From: Burkholderiales bacterium
GTDB lineage: Bacteria; Pseudomonadota; Gammaproteobacteria; Burkholderiales; Nitrosomonadaceae
Reading direction: 5' to 3'
Assembly (NCBI GenBank): GCA_024235755.1
Contig: JACKLV010000002.1
Coordinates: forward strand, 124,001-188,000
Length of the DNA stretch: 64,000 bases
Position numbers and translations under genes: made by a program. The notes beneath the pieces were generated by a model, which saw only the letters and a list, made by a program, of their open reading frames with translations, was not told the DNA's origin and ran no database searches. Below are positions 46,869 through 56,409 of this stretch, piece by piece (the stretch's first letter is position 1; each line of letters starts with the position of its first letter).

Positions 46869-48479
46869 TTAATTGCAACTTTTTTTCCGAATCGCCTTTG
46901 TCAGTTTGTTCAAGTTTGTATTTTCTTCGGTATTGACGGTTATAAGATAGGGCAATTCGTCTTTGTGGAGTGGCTCGGAGGTCTTTAGCTGATGTTCGAG
47001 AACTGAAATATCAGCATCCGAGATACCTTTGGGTCTGGTTCGTATGCGGCGGCGCAGTGTATCGGCGGTTGCATTGAGTGACAGTATAATGAATGGCATC
47101 TGTTTGTTTTGTGCCAGTTTTAGAAAAGTATGCCGTTCTTCGAACTTGAGAAAGGCGGCATCAATAATTACGGAAAAGCCGGCTTCAAGTATATCTTTAG
47201 CCAGTATGCTCAGCTTTTTGTATGTTCGGGAGTTGGCTTCTTGTGAGTAAACAGGTGGAGGGCTTTCATCCCATTTGTGAGCGAGATGGTTATTTGAACT
47301 GTTGTCAAACGTGCTTGTGTTGTCGAGTAGGCCAAATATGCGCTTTCGTTCGACATCAGAACGAATGCGCATAGCGCCGATACATTCGAGCAGAAGCTGC
47401 GATAAAGTGCTTTTTCCTGAAGCGGAGAATCCATGCAAAATGATTAAAACCGGTTTTTTAGGACAGATGTATGACTGTGCGAGAGTTAGATACGCATGGC
47501 ATTCATTGTCTGCTTTATTTTTTTCCGGTATCGAAATGCCAGCTTGTCCGGCTCTAATCGCTGCGACCATAGCGCGGATAACTGCGCGATAAACTAGATA
47601 AAAACGGAATAATCGCAGTCCAGAGTAGTCTCCGCTATGCTCTAAATAGGCATTCAAAAAACGAAGCGCCAATTGTGGCTGCTTTCTGTCTTGCAAGTCC
47701 ATGACTAAAAAGGAAATATCAGACAAAGTGTCTATCCAGCGTAAATTTGGGTCGAATTCTAGGCAATCGAAGGCAAAGGGTTTGTTATGTAGCCATAACA
47801 GGTTGCGTAAATGCAGGTCGCCGTGACATTCGCGAATAAACCCGTTCTGTTTTCTTTGACCAAATAGATAGTTGTGTGTTGAATAAAAAGATGAGCCCCA
47901 GTTTTCCAATTCAGTTAGTCGTGCGTTATAGTGTTGTGATTCTGGGCAGGCGCGAATATTTTTGAATGCTTGTGTTACAGGCTGGTAGACTTGCTCGGGA
48001 TTGCCGAAACAGGTGTCTGGCGCGGCTATTGCGGCATTTTGATGGAACTCTGCTAAAAGATGCGCAAACGCATCGATGTGTTTTTTTCCGAGCATTCCAG
48101 CTTCTAGCATAATGTCGAGTTGAGCGTTCTGCGGAAACTGAACCATTTTAAGTGCGTACTCAATAGCATCACCGGTTCCTTGTAAAACAGGGTGTGCCGG
48201 GCTGCCTGTAATAGCAACGATGTCCAGATAAAAAGGTGCAGCGAGACGTTTATTCAGTCGTAATTCTTCGCGGCAAAAAAATCTGCGTTGAGTCAACGTT
48301 GAAAAATCGAGGAATCCGAGATTGCACGGTTTTTTGATTTTGTAGGCATAAGTGCCGGTCAGAATCACCCAGGAAATATGCGTTTCAATGAGTTTAATGG
48401 TCTTTACGGAATGGTCGTACACACTAGCCCGCATTAGTGAACGGATAAGCTCATTGGACAATTTACTGTCTGATTGCAT
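46869..48479 (-). CDS. Two-domain protein: phosphotransferase-like domain plus P-loop kinase
   Basis: A 536-residue fusion. The N-terminal part (about 1-330) is an aminoglycoside-phosphotransferase-like domain with ECHGDLHLRNLLWLHNKPFAFDCLEFDP, that is, the HGDxHxxN catalytic loop and the late Asp. The C-terminal part (about 345-536) is a P-loop kinase: LHGFSASGKSTLSQLLLE, then RIRSDVERKRIFG and FSVIIDAAFLKFEER. This architecture is widespread in proteobacteria. The substrate is unknown, and resistance function should not be assumed. Confidence 0.82.
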   Translation of the reverse strand: MQSDSKLSNELIRSLMRASVYDHSVKTIKLIETHISWVILTGTYAYKIKKPCNLGFLDFSTLTQRRFFCREELRLNKRLAAPFYLDIVAITGSPAHPVLQGTGDAIEYALKMVQFPQNAQLDIMLEAGMLGKKHIDAFAHLLAEFHQNAAIAAPDTCFGNPEQVYQPVTQAFKNIRACPESQHYNARLTELENWGSSFYSTHNYLFGQRKQNGFIRECHGDLHLRNLLWLHNKPFAFDCLEFDPNLRWIDTLSDISFLVMDLQDRKQPQLALRFLNAYLEHSGDYSGLRLFRFYLVYRAVIRAMVAAIRAGQAGISIPEKNKADNECHAYLTLAQSYICPKKPVLIILHGFSASGKSTLSQLLLECIGAMRIRSDVERKRIFGLLDNTSTFDNSSNNHLAHKWDESPPPVYSQEANSRTYKKLSILAKDILEAGFSVIIDAAFLKFEERHTFLKLAQNKQMPFIILSLNATADTLRRRIRTRPKGISDADISVLEHQLKTSEPLHKDELPYLITVNTEENTNLNKLTKAIRKKSCN

Positions 48480-48523
48480 AACTCAATCATACGCTGGAAG
48501 CGATATATTATAAACCGGTCAGG

Positions 48524-48551
48524 TTGCTACTTCCGGGCAAAAACATATATT
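48524..48551 (+). promoter_or_regulatory. Candidate promoter for the antiporter gene
   Basis: TTGCTA (48524-48529) and TATATT (48546-48551) are 16 bp apart, in the divergent region between the two-domain kinase and the antiporter gene at 48625. Confidence 0.4.
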
Positions 48552-48624
48552 AATAAGAATAACTCGCATTCATTTAATGAAAACTTTACCATTGGTAATC
48601 AAATAACAAAAAGGGAATTTTTAT

Positions 48625-50316
48625 ATGGAACATAGCCTGGTTCTGATAACGACAATTGCGGCCGGTTTCGGTCTGGCTCTGTTGCTTGGCTTTATCGCCG
48701 AGAAATTGAAGGTGCCCGCACTTGTTGGTTATCTGCTGGCTGGTATTGCCATTGGGCCATATACTCCCGGTTATGTTGCAGATACCCAGATTGCTTCCGA
48801 ACTGGCTGAGATTGGCGTTATGCTGTTGATGTTTGGTGTCGGGTTACATTTTTCACTGAGCGATCTGCTTGCAGTCAAGCGTATCGCAGTACCTGGTGCT
48901 ATTGTTCAAATGACAGTTGCGACCGTTCTTGGCATGATGCTGGCTTCATCATGGGGATGGGATATGCCAGCCGGACTGGTTCTTGGTTTGTCGCTATCGT
49001 GCGCCAGTACGGTTGTGTTGCTTAAAGCGCTTGAATCGCGCGGATTGCTGGAAACCATGAATGGCCGTATTGCAGTGGGTTGGCTGATTGTCGAAGACCT
49101 GGTTACGGTTTTGATATTGGTGCTGCTGCCTTCTTTTGCGCATTTGCTGGGGGACACTGGAGAATTTTCTGATACCGCAGTGCCATTATGGCAGACTGTA
49201 GCATATACACTGTTGCAGGTATCTATTTTTATCGCGCTGATGTTAATCGTCGGCCGCCGCCTACTGCCATGGTTGTTGTGGCATGTTGCGGAAACGGGTT
49301 CGCGCGAGTTGTTTACATTGGCCGTTGTAGCCTTTGCCATCAGTATTGCCTATGGTGCAGCTGAATTATTTGGCGTGTCGTTTGCCTTGGGTGCTTTTTT
49401 CGCGGGGATGGTGATGCGTGAATCAAAATTCAGTCAACGTGCAGCTGAAGAATCACTTCCATTACGTGATGCATTTGCTGTGCTTTTTTTTGTTTCGGTC
49501 GGTATGTTGTTCGATCCGTTTGTGCTGATAAAAGAGCCAATGCATGTACTGGGTGTCGCTGCAATTATCATTGTTGGAAAATCCATTGCAGCACTGTTTC
49601 TGGTACTGATATTCCGTTATCCGTTGAATACAGCGTTGACCGTTGCAGCCAGTCTGGGTCAGATTGGTGAATTTTCGTTTATTCTGGCAGGTCTTGGCTT
49701 GTCGCTGAATCTTTTTCCAGCCGAAGGCATGAGCCTGGTGCTTGCCGGCGCATTAATTTCGATTGCATTTAATCCGATCGCTTTTGCGGTCATTGCACCT
49801 GTCAGCGGATGGTTTATTCGTTACTCCGAGCTGGCGCGCCGCCTGGCTACTCGCGACGATCCATACGCTGAATTACCTATGAGTACTGAGAGAAAGTATC
49901 TAGAGAAACAGGTGGTTATTGTCGGCTATGGGCAGGTTGGCAAGCGTATTGCCCGTGTTTTGAGTCAGCAAGATATACCATATATTGTCGTCGATCAGAT
50001 ACGCGAACATGTACAGGATTTGCGCAATCAGGGGTTGGCGGCTGTTTCCGGCGATGCGTCGGAACCTTCCGTATTGATTCAGGCGCATATCGCAGAAGCG
50101 GCGATGCTTGTGATAGCCGTGCCCGATCCGATCAATGTGCGTCAAATGGTCAAAACTGCGAGAACGCTGAATTCGAATATTGAAGTCGTGATACTGACCA
50201 ATAACGAAGATGAATCAGATCTGTTACGAAAAGATAATCTCGGTACGGTGTTTTACGGTAAAGAAGAACTTGCCAAAAGTATGACGCAGCATGTGTTGCA
50301 ACGTTTTGACCGTTGA
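48625..50316 (+). CDS. Monovalent cation:proton antiporter, KefB/YbaL type with RCK domain
   Basis: A 563-residue CPA2 antiporter. About 12-13 membrane helices fill residues 5-395 and include LVGYLLAGIAIGPYTPG, VLGLSLSCASTVVLLKAL and the ion-binding-type SLGQIGEFSFILAGLG. The C-terminal RCK/TrkA-N domain (about 430-545) starts QVVIVGYGQVGKRIARVL, the Rossmann loop, and should bind NAD(H) or another regulator. Closest in form to YbaL, which lacks the glutathione-partner KefF; K+ or Na+ export is likely. Confidence 0.9.
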   Translation: MEHSLVLITTIAAGFGLALLLGFIAEKLKVPALVGYLLAGIAIGPYTPGYVADTQIASELAEIGVMLLMFGVGLHFSLSDLLAVKRIAVPGAIVQMTVATVLGMMLASSWGWDMPAGLVLGLSLSCASTVVLLKALESRGLLETMNGRIAVGWLIVEDLVTVLILVLLPSFAHLLGDTGEFSDTAVPLWQTVAYTLLQVSIFIALMLIVGRRLLPWLLWHVAETGSRELFTLAVVAFAISIAYGAAELFGVSFALGAFFAGMVMRESKFSQRAAEESLPLRDAFAVLFFVSVGMLFDPFVLIKEPMHVLGVAAIIIVGKSIAALFLVLIFRYPLNTALTVAASLGQIGEFSFILAGLGLSLNLFPAEGMSLVLAGALISIAFNPIAFAVIAPVSGWFIRYSELARRLATRDDPYAELPMSTERKYLEKQVVIVGYGQVGKRIARVLSQQDIPYIVVDQIREHVQDLRNQGLAAVSGDASEPSVLIQAHIAEAAMLVIAVPDPINVRQMVKTARTLNSNIEVVILTNNEDESDLLRKDNLGTVFYGKEELAKSMTQHVLQRFDR

Positions 50317-50496
50317 ACTGCGCAATTACTGGTTTTTTTAGTTTTGCCTGTAGGAGGATACAAGTTGAGAACAATCACATTTTTCAATTTGGGCAGCGCG
50401 GGAAGGAATGAAATGAAGCCGGTAAAATGATAAAAAAACTGTTTTGAACCACGTTGAGCCTGATATGGCGTCATCCTGTGATACTGTGTTTGGCTT

Positions 50497-51090
50497 TTAT
50501 GGCTTCAGATTTTCTATCAAACTTGCGAGAGCTTTTCCCCGGTGACTGATTTTATTTTTGATGTCTGGCTGTAGTTCAGCTGCTGTTTTTTTTAGTTCCG
50601 GAATAAAAAAGTAAGGATCATAGCCGAACCCGCCTTCGCCGCGTGGAGTCATGATGATTTCGCCACGCCACAATCCTTCCGCAATAATGGGGCGTGGATC
50701 CTCAGCGTGCTGCAATAAAACAATGACGCAATAATAATAAGCACCGCGATCTGAAGCATCGCGTAATTTTTCGATGAGTTTTTGATTGTTTCGCTGGTCC
50801 GATTTGGGTTCGCCCGCATAACGCGCCGACAAAACACCCGGAGCACCATCTAGTGCGTTGACACAAATACCCGAATCATCGGCCAAAGCAGGTAAACCGG
50901 TATAGTGACAGGCTTGTCTGGCTTTGACGAGCGCATTTTCGATAAATGTTGGATGGGGTTCGTCAACTTCGGGAACATCGAAATGAGACTGTGGCAGAAC
51001 ATTGATGCGAAAAGATCCAAGCAATGCGCTGAATTCGCTAAGTTTGCCTTTGTTGCTGCTGGCAATGACTAGTTTCTTTAAATGAACCAT
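50497..51090 (-). CDS. rdgB: dITP/XTP pyrophosphatase
   Basis: A 197-residue Ham1-family enzyme that removes dITP and XTP. Signature SNKGKLSEFSALL at the start; DDSGICVNALDGAPGVLSARYAG and GEGGFGYDPYFFIPE carry the metal and base-binding residues. It begins 5 bp after the rph stop, so the two are cotranscribed; rph-rdgB is a common pair. Confidence 0.96.
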   Translation of the reverse strand: MVHLKKLVIASSNKGKLSEFSALLGSFRINVLPQSHFDVPEVDEPHPTFIENALVKARQACHYTGLPALADDSGICVNALDGAPGVLSARYAGEPKSDQRNNQKLIEKLRDASDRGAYYYCVIVLLQHAEDPRPIIAEGLWRGEIIMTPRGEGGFGYDPYFFIPELKKTAAELQPDIKNKISHRGKALASLIENLKP

Positions 51091-51095
51091 CAGAA

Positions 51096-51821
51096 TCAGT
51101 GTGTTCCCAGAACCATTTTTTGAACAGATATCAATTTCTGGACACCCGACTCAGCCAGATCAAGCATTTGATTAAGTTCATTACGCGTGAAAACCATTCC
51201 TTCAGCGGTTCCTTGTATTTCCACAATACCGGAATTTCCAGTCATGATGACATTCATATCGGTATCGCAAGCGGAATCTTCCTGATAATCCAGATCGAGC
51301 AATGCCGTGCCTTGATAAATGCCTACAGAAATTGCCGCTACGTGATCAAGTATCGGGGATGTTTCAATAAGTTGCTGGTATAACAGACTCTCGACAGCAT
51401 CATGCAGGGCGACAAACGCGCCGGTAATACTCGCCGTTCGTGTTCCTCCATCGGCCTGAATCACATCGCAGTCAATTTGAATGGTGCGTTCGCCAAGCAT
51501 GTTCAAATCAACGATTGCTCGCAAAGAGCGGCCGATCAGGCGTTGTATCTCCATCGTGCGTCCGGATTGTTTGCCGCGCGCAGCTTCGCGCTGAATGCGC
51601 TCATGGGTCGAGCAGGGGAGCATGCCATACTCGGCAGTCAGCCAGCCCTGATTTTTGCCCTTAAGAAAGGGGGGTACTTTTTCACTGACACTGGCGGTAC
51701 ATATGATTTTTGTGTCACCGCATTCAATCAGTACGGAACCATCGGCATTTTTGGTATAGTTCCGGCTGATTTTGACCGGGCGAATTTGTGTAGCGGTGCG
51801 GTTATAGCTGCGCGTCATCAT
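51096..51821 (-). CDS. rph: Ribonuclease PH
   Basis: RNase PH (241 residues) trims tRNA 3' ends with phosphate. Start [18 protein letters not shown], then [37 protein letters not shown] and [14 protein letters not shown]. The ATG at 51821 (or the adjacent 51818) fits the family; an upstream ATG at 51875 lies inside map. The spacing to map is about 20 bp and to rdgB 5 bp, giving a map-rph-rdgB order. Confidence 0.96.
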   Translation of the reverse strand: MMTRSYNRTATQIRPVKISRNYTKNADGSVLIECGDTKIICTASVSEKVPPFLKGKNQGWLTAEYGMLPCSTHERIQREAARGKQSGRTMEIQRLIGRSLRAIVDLNMLGERTIQIDCDVIQADGGTRTASITGAFVALHDAVESLLYQQLIETSPILDHVAAISVGIYQGTALLDLDYQEDSACDTDMNVIMTGNSGIVEIQGTAEGMVFTRNELNQMLDLAESGVQKLISVQKMVLGTH

Positions 51822-51840
51822 GTGAATTGTCAATCTAAAA

Positions 51841-52641
51841 TTAGAAGCGATAGGTGGGTTTGGGTGGTGCGCCACTAGAGACGGTCAGTACTTCGTATCC
51901 GTCTTCTGTAACCAGCACAGTGTGCTCCCATTGCGCAGATAAACTACCATCCTTGGTGGTCACGGTCCAGCCGTCGGGTAAATGCCGGATGGCAGCCTTC
52001 CCCGCATTGATCATCGGTTCAATGGTGAATGTCATGCCGGGTTTGAGCTCCAATCCCGTTCCAACTTTGCCGTAGTGAAGAACCTGCGGATCTTCGTGAA
52101 ATTTTTTACCAATGCCGTGACCACAAAATTCCCGTACAACGCTGTAACCAACACTTTCAGCCAGCTTTTGAATGACATGACCGATGTCGCCAAGATGATT
52201 ACCTGGTTTAACCATATCAATTCCGCGCCACATGGCTTCCCAGGTTACCTCACACAATCGCTTGGCCTGAATGGACGGCTCTCCGACATAAAACATACGG
52301 CTAGTGTCACCGTGGTAATCCTGGCTGATGACGGTGACATCAATATTGACAATATCTCCGTTTTTCAGTTTTTTCTGACCGGGTATGCCATGACAAATCT
52401 GATTATTAACCGATGTGCAGATTGACTTAGGATAGGGTTTATGGCCTTTGGGCGCATAATTTAACGGAGCCGGGATCGTCTTTTGTACATCAACCATATA
52501 ATGATGACATAACGTATCCAGTTCTTCAGTAGTAATGCCGGGTTTTACAAACGCCGTGATGTAGTCAAGAACCTCGGAAGCCAGTCTGCCTGCAACACGC
52601 ATTTTTTCTACTTCTTGCGCTGTTTTTATGGTTACTTGCAT
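51841..52641 (-). CDS. map: Methionine aminopeptidase type I
   Basis: Map (266 residues) removes the N-terminal methionine from nascent proteins. Metal ligands are found in [19 protein letters not shown] (two Asp), [18 protein letters not shown] (His), TIEPMIN (Glu) and [12 protein letters not shown] (Glu). The full domain is present. rpsB-tsf, often next to map, is not here; a SPOR protein gene lies upstream instead. Confidence 0.97.
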   Translation of the reverse strand: MQVTIKTAQEVEKMRVAGRLASEVLDYITAFVKPGITTEELDTLCHHYMVDVQKTIPAPLNYAPKGHKPYPKSICTSVNNQICHGIPGQKKLKNGDIVNIDVTVISQDYHGDTSRMFYVGEPSIQAKRLCEVTWEAMWRGIDMVKPGNHLGDIGHVIQKLAESVGYSVVREFCGHGIGKKFHEDPQVLHYGKVGTGLELKPGMTFTIEPMINAGKAAIRHLPDGWTVTTKDGSLSAQWEHTVLVTEDGYEVLTVSSGAPPKPTYRF

Positions 52642-52688
52642 ATTTGATTCATCGTGATTTCAAGCAATGCGGGTTTTATTTTGCAATA

Positions 52689-53303
52689 TTATAAGCGTTC
52701 ACAGGTTGTCTGTGTAAGCTTGCTGCTCGGAAATTGCAGGATCAGTGGTTGTAACTCGGAAGTAGTGTCGGAGATACTGCGGGTGCTTACTTCAAGAAAT
52801 AAAATTTTTTTTTGTCTGATCACGTGCTGGTTAATGATTGTGTCGGTTATTTCCTGAGCATCGAGTTTTTTTTGCAATATCTGGGCAGTTTGTTTGTCAG
52901 CGAATTCTCCGAAGGAGATGGCGTTGAACCAGAGGCCTTGTTCCGTGATGCGGTAACTAATAATGCCCATATTGCGGAATTTGTTAATTTCTCTTTCAGC
53001 GGCTTGCTGATCTTTAAATGGCGTTGTATGTAACCTATATTGGATCAACGGAGCGGACAAAGCTTGCCGGTGAGGCAGGTTTAGATCAAGTGCCTGTAAG
53101 GCTGTTTCGGCTGATTCAATATCCGATTCGGAAAAATTCCCCCATTCAATACAAGGCACGACGGCGGGCAGCAAAATAATTTCTTCCTGGTTAATAGCAT
53201 TTGAAACGGTGGTTATTTCTCTTTCGTGTAAAGTAAGTAGAAAAAATTGCATAGCAGCAAAGAAAAGATTTGCGAACAAGAATAGGAAAAATATTTTTTT
53301 CAT
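52689..53303 (-). CDS. SPOR-like domain protein, inner-membrane anchored
   Basis: A 204-residue protein with one N-terminal membrane helix or uncleaved signal (about residues 3-24) and a C-terminal SPOR-like repeat: QYRLHTTPFKDQQAAEREINKF, then GLWFNAISFGEFADKQTAQILQKKL. SPOR domains bind denuded peptidoglycan at the division site. Sequence conservation in this family is weak, so the domain call is from the two-repeat pattern. It stands between map and the divergent cytochrome c4 gene. Confidence 0.7.
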   Translation of the reverse strand: MKKIFFLFLFANLFFAAMQFFLLTLHEREITTVSNAINQEEIILLPAVVPCIEWGNFSESDIESAETALQALDLNLPHRQALSAPLIQYRLHTTPFKDQQAAEREINKFRNMGIISYRITEQGLWFNAISFGEFADKQTAQILQKKLDAQEITDTIINQHVIRQKKILFLEVSTRSISDTTSELQPLILQFPSSKLTQTTCERL

Positions 53304-53349
53304 TTTACTGCTTGAGGCTCGATGATACAGACAATTTCATTGAATCTTG

Positions 53350-53378
53350 TTGTGAACAATTCTATGCCTTGATAAAAT
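53350..53378 (+). promoter_or_regulatory. Candidate promoter for the cytochrome c4 gene
   Basis: TTGTGA (53350-53355) and TAAAAT (53373-53378) are 17 bp apart, giving a start near 53385 and a leader of about 85 nt. Confidence 0.45.
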
Positions 53379-53469
53379 GATACATTATTATTCCAAGAAT
53401 CATAAGTTGTTATCCCTAAATCAAAATAACAGAATTTTAATGGCATAAAAATACGGAATGCAGATTACT

Positions 53470-54213
53470 ATGAAAATGATTAAAAAAAGTTTGGCAATGG
53501 TATCAGTTTTTGCTTTAGCATTATCAACACAGGCTTTTACAGCTGATGATGCGGCAGATGATCCGGAACTTGTGGAACCGCAGATTGTTGAGGGTGAGCC
53601 AGCAGAAGTTGTAGCAAAAGAGCAGGAAATTGAAGCGGGTGTGGCAGCCGGAGATGCAGCAACAGGGCAGGAAATTGCAGCGGGTGTCTGTGCAGGATGT
53701 CATGGTCCCGATGGAAACAGCATCATACCAACTTTTCCGAGTCTAGCAGGACAGCATCCTGAATACTTATTAAAACAGTTAATTGAATTTAAAGCCGAGG
53801 AAGGCGAAACAGCTGTTCGCAACAGTGCTGCCATGTCTCCTATGGTTGCGACCCTCAGCAAGGAAGATATGGAAAATCTGGCTGATTTTTACGCTTCACA
53901 GCAAGCTGCGCCGGGTACCGCGTCTGGCGATAAGGAGCTCGTTGCGGCGGGTAAAATACTCTATCATGGCGGAAATATCGAAAATGGTGTGCCAGCCTGT
54001 GCGAGCTGTCATGGACCGACGGGTACGGGACTTCCGCCGCATTATCCTGCGTTGGCTGGTCAGCATGCTCAGTATACCTTGACACAGTTGGATCTGTTTA
54101 ATAAGGGCGAGCGCACAAATGATAATGAGGTGATGCAGAAGGTGCTGACTCGTATGAGTGGTACCGAAAAACGTGCGGTTTCTGAATATATTCAAAGTAT
54201 GAGTGCGCGTTAA
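53470..54213 (+). CDS. Di-haem cytochrome c4
   Basis: A 247-residue periplasmic electron carrier. Signal peptide MKMIKKSLAMVSVFALALST and cleavage near AFTA; an acidic spacer (about 25-60); then two class I haem domains with CAGCH (about 77-81) and CASCH (about 178-182), and distal methionines in AAMSPMVATL and KVLTRMSGTEK. Such proteins pass electrons to terminal oxidases. The start ATG 53470 fits a normal signal peptide; ATG 53458 would add four residues. The spacer includes a partial copy of the first haem segment, see the repeat entry. Confidence 0.93.
   Translation: MKMIKKSLAMVSVFALALSTQAFTADDAADDPELVEPQIVEGEPAEVVAKEQEIEAGVAAGDAATGQEIAAGVCAGCHGPDGNSIIPTFPSLAGQHPEYLLKQLIEFKAEEGETAVRNSAAMSPMVATLSKEDMENLADFYASQQAAPGTASGDKELVAAGKILYHGGNIENGVPACASCHGPTGTGLPPHYPALAGQHAQYTLTQLDLFNKGERTNDNEVMQKVLTRMSGTEKRAVSEYIQSMSAR
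53623..53697 (+). repeat. Intragenic direct repeat in the cytochrome c4 gene
   Basis: Two near-identical 30-base stretches at 53623-53652 and 53668-53697, 45 bases apart in phase, code for QEIEAGVAAG and QEIAAGVCAG. The second leads into the haem motif CAGCH; the first does not contain cysteines. Confidence 0.75.
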
Positions 54214-54367
54214 TTTTTCTCTCATGTGATGTAAGATTTTTCATGTTTGAAGGTTGGCTGAGCATGAAAATATGGTCTGGCGTCTAAACGGTAAATGGAC
54301 TGCTGATTCCGTCAGATACCAGATATGATTGGCATCGTTTTTAACGATTCCAAAGAAGCAAACAAAA

Positions 54368-54416
54368 GAAGCGGCAAGTGTATACATTTTTTTTGAGTAC
54401 ATTCGCCGCTTTTTTG
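54368..54416. terminator. Bidirectional terminator between cytochrome c4 and hemL
   Basis: AAGCGGC (54369-54375) pairs with GCCGCTT (54405-54411), with further imperfect pairing inside (AAGTGTA with TACATT). T-runs follow on the plus strand (54411-54415), and TTCTTTTGTT on the minus strand. The genes converge here. Confidence 0.75.
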
Positions 54417-54434
54417 TGTTCGGACGGGCCTCCC

Positions 54435-55715
54435 TTACCAGGTTGCAAAAATGTTTTCTGCTGTAGTCAGCGTAGCGTTGATTTCCTGGTTGGTGTGTGC
54501 AGAGGAGACAAAACCGGCTTCAAACGCAGAAGGCGCAAAATAAATTCCTTTATCCAGCATGGCATGGAAAAACCTGTTAAAAGCATCCTTATCGCAGGCC
54601 ATGGTTTCAGTGAAACTGGTCGGAATATTCTTGCTGAAATACAGCCCGAACATGCCGCCAATAGACTGTGCACAAAAATTGAGGCCGTGTTTCTGAGCAC
54701 TGGCTGTTAAGCCTTCAGTTAACTGACGTGTTGTATTTGCCAGATTGTCATAAAAACCGGTCTCCTGGATTAGTCTTAATGTCGTTAACCCAGCTGCAAC
54801 GGCAACAGGATTGCCCGACAATGTACCAGCCTGATATACAGCGCCAACAGGTGCCAAACACTGCATAATATCGCGCCTGCCGCCAAAAGCCGCCATCGGC
54901 ATACCGCCACCTATCACTTTTCCAAGGGTAGTCAGATCAGGTTGGATCTGATAAAGCCCCTGTGCGCAACCAAGGCCAACACGAAATCCGGTCATGACCT
55001 CATCAAAAATCAACACGCTGCCATGATGCGTGCATAATGTGCGCAATGTTTTAAGGAAGTCGGTTTTGGGAGCGATCAGATTCATGTTACCTGCAACCGG
55101 TTCTACAATGACTGCTGCTATTTCACTGCCGTACTGTTTAAATGTTGCTTCCACACCGTTGACATCATTGTAATCCAGTACAATCGTGTGTCCTGCCGTT
55201 TCCTGTGGCACGCCCGCTGAACTGGGATTGCCGAACGTTAAAGCGCCTGAACCGGCTTTGACCAGCAGTGAGTCATCATGGCCATGATAACAACCTTCGA
55301 ATTTGATGATTTTGTTGCGGCCGGTGAAACCGCGCGCTAGGCGTATAGCACTCATTCCAGCTTCAGTGCCTGAGCTGACCAGCCTGACTTGCTCGATGGA
55401 TGGAATTAATTTGCAGATAAGCTCGGCGATTTCCAGCTCCGCTTCCGTTGGTGCTCCGAAAGTCAGGCCGTTTTCAGATGTTTGCTGAACAGTTTTGATC
55501 ACTTGCGGGTGTGCGTGACCCAGTATCAATGGTCCCCAGGAACCGACATAATCAATGTAAGATTTGCCGTCGACATCCCAGACATATGCACCTTGTCCAC
55601 GTTGAAAAAAAACAGGATTGCCGCCAACGGATTTAAATGCTCGTACTGGTGAATTAACGCCACCGGGAATAACTTTCTGGGATTGTTCGAATAATTGTTG
55701 ATTTCGTGAAGTCAT
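54435..55715 (-). CDS. hemL: Glutamate-1-semialdehyde 2,1-aminomutase
   Basis: HemL (426 residues) makes 5-aminolevulinate in the C5 pathway of tetrapyrrole synthesis. Start [24 protein letters not shown]-binding segments [34 protein letters not shown] and [16 protein letters not shown] with the catalytic lysine at about 265. It is full length. thiE and thiD lie just upstream on the same strand, a frequent order in betaproteobacteria and gammaproteobacteria. Confidence 0.98.
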   Translation of the reverse strand: MTSRNQQLFEQSQKVIPGGVNSPVRAFKSVGGNPVFFQRGQGAYVWDVDGKSYIDYVGSWGPLILGHAHPQVIKTVQQTSENGLTFGAPTEAELEIAELICKLIPSIEQVRLVSSGTEAGMSAIRLARGFTGRNKIIKFEGCYHGHDDSLLVKAGSGALTFGNPSSAGVPQETAGHTIVLDYNDVNGVEATFKQYGSEIAAVIVEPVAGNMNLIAPKTDFLKTLRTLCTHHGSVLIFDEVMTGFRVGLGCAQGLYQIQPDLTTLGKVIGGGMPMAAFGGRRDIMQCLAPVGAVYQAGTLSGNPVAVAAGLTTLRLIQETGFYDNLANTTRQLTEGLTASAQKHGLNFCAQSIGGMFGLYFSKNIPTSFTETMACDKDAFNRFFHAMLDKGIYFAPSAFEAGFVSSAHTNQEINATLTTAENIFATW

Positions 55716-55758
55716 GAAATTGCTCTCAAAAAATTAAAAAAAGAAGATTTTAAAGAAA

Positions 55759-56397
55759 TCAGTGGAAGAAACGCGAAATTGCAGCAGCTGTTTTGCTTGC
55801 ATCGTTTGTTTGGTAGATCGCCTGGCATACAGCCACGGCATCAGCGCCGTTTTTGATCAAGGTCAGCGCATTGGCTGAATTGATTCCGCCAATACAGACC
55901 ACTGGTATATCCAGCGTATTTTTGGCGCGCAGCAAAACATCAATCGATGCGGTAACTGTATCATGTTTGGTGAGTGTTGGATAAAATGCGCCGAACGCAA
56001 CATAATCGGCGCCGCTTTTTGTTGCCTGTACAGCTGATGTCAAGCGATTATAGCAAGATGCGCCGATAATCTTGTCCATACCCAGTTGCGCGCGCGCTGT
56101 TACGATATCCGTGTCCTTTGCGCCGAGATGAACCCCGTCTGCATTGACTTCCAATGCGAGCTCTACGTGATCGTTGATTAGCAGAGGAACATGATAATCC
56201 CGGCAAATCTGTAAAAGTGCTTTTGCCTGTAGTCGTTGTAAAGTTCTGTCAGCTGATTTGTTCCGGTATTGTATCAGTCGGGCTCCGCCATCAAGTATCT
56301 GTCGGGTTTTTTTGAGCAGTGCGGCAGTGTCGGTCATAGCCGCTGTAATTCCGTAAAGACCGGCGATTTTATGTCTCTTCAATGCTGCTACTGTCAC
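55759..56397 (-). CDS. thiE: Thiamine-phosphate synthase
   Basis: ThiE (212 residues) joins the pyrimidine and thiazole units of thiamine. TIM-barrel landmarks: GLYGITAAMTD, LIQYRNKSADRTLQR, LINDHVELALEVNADGVHLGAKD and GASCYN, then YVAFGAFYPTLTKHD and CIGGINSANAL. It starts 12 bp after the thiD stop. Confidence 0.95.
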   Translation of the reverse strand: MTVAALKRHKIAGLYGITAAMTDTAALLKKTRQILDGGARLIQYRNKSADRTLQRLQAKALLQICRDYHVPLLINDHVELALEVNADGVHLGAKDTDIVTARAQLGMDKIIGASCYNRLTSAVQATKSGADYVAFGAFYPTLTKHDTVTASIDVLLRAKNTLDIPVVCIGGINSANALTLIKNGADAVAVCQAIYQTNDASKTAAAISRFFH

Positions 56398-56409
56398 AGA
56401 AAACTCACT

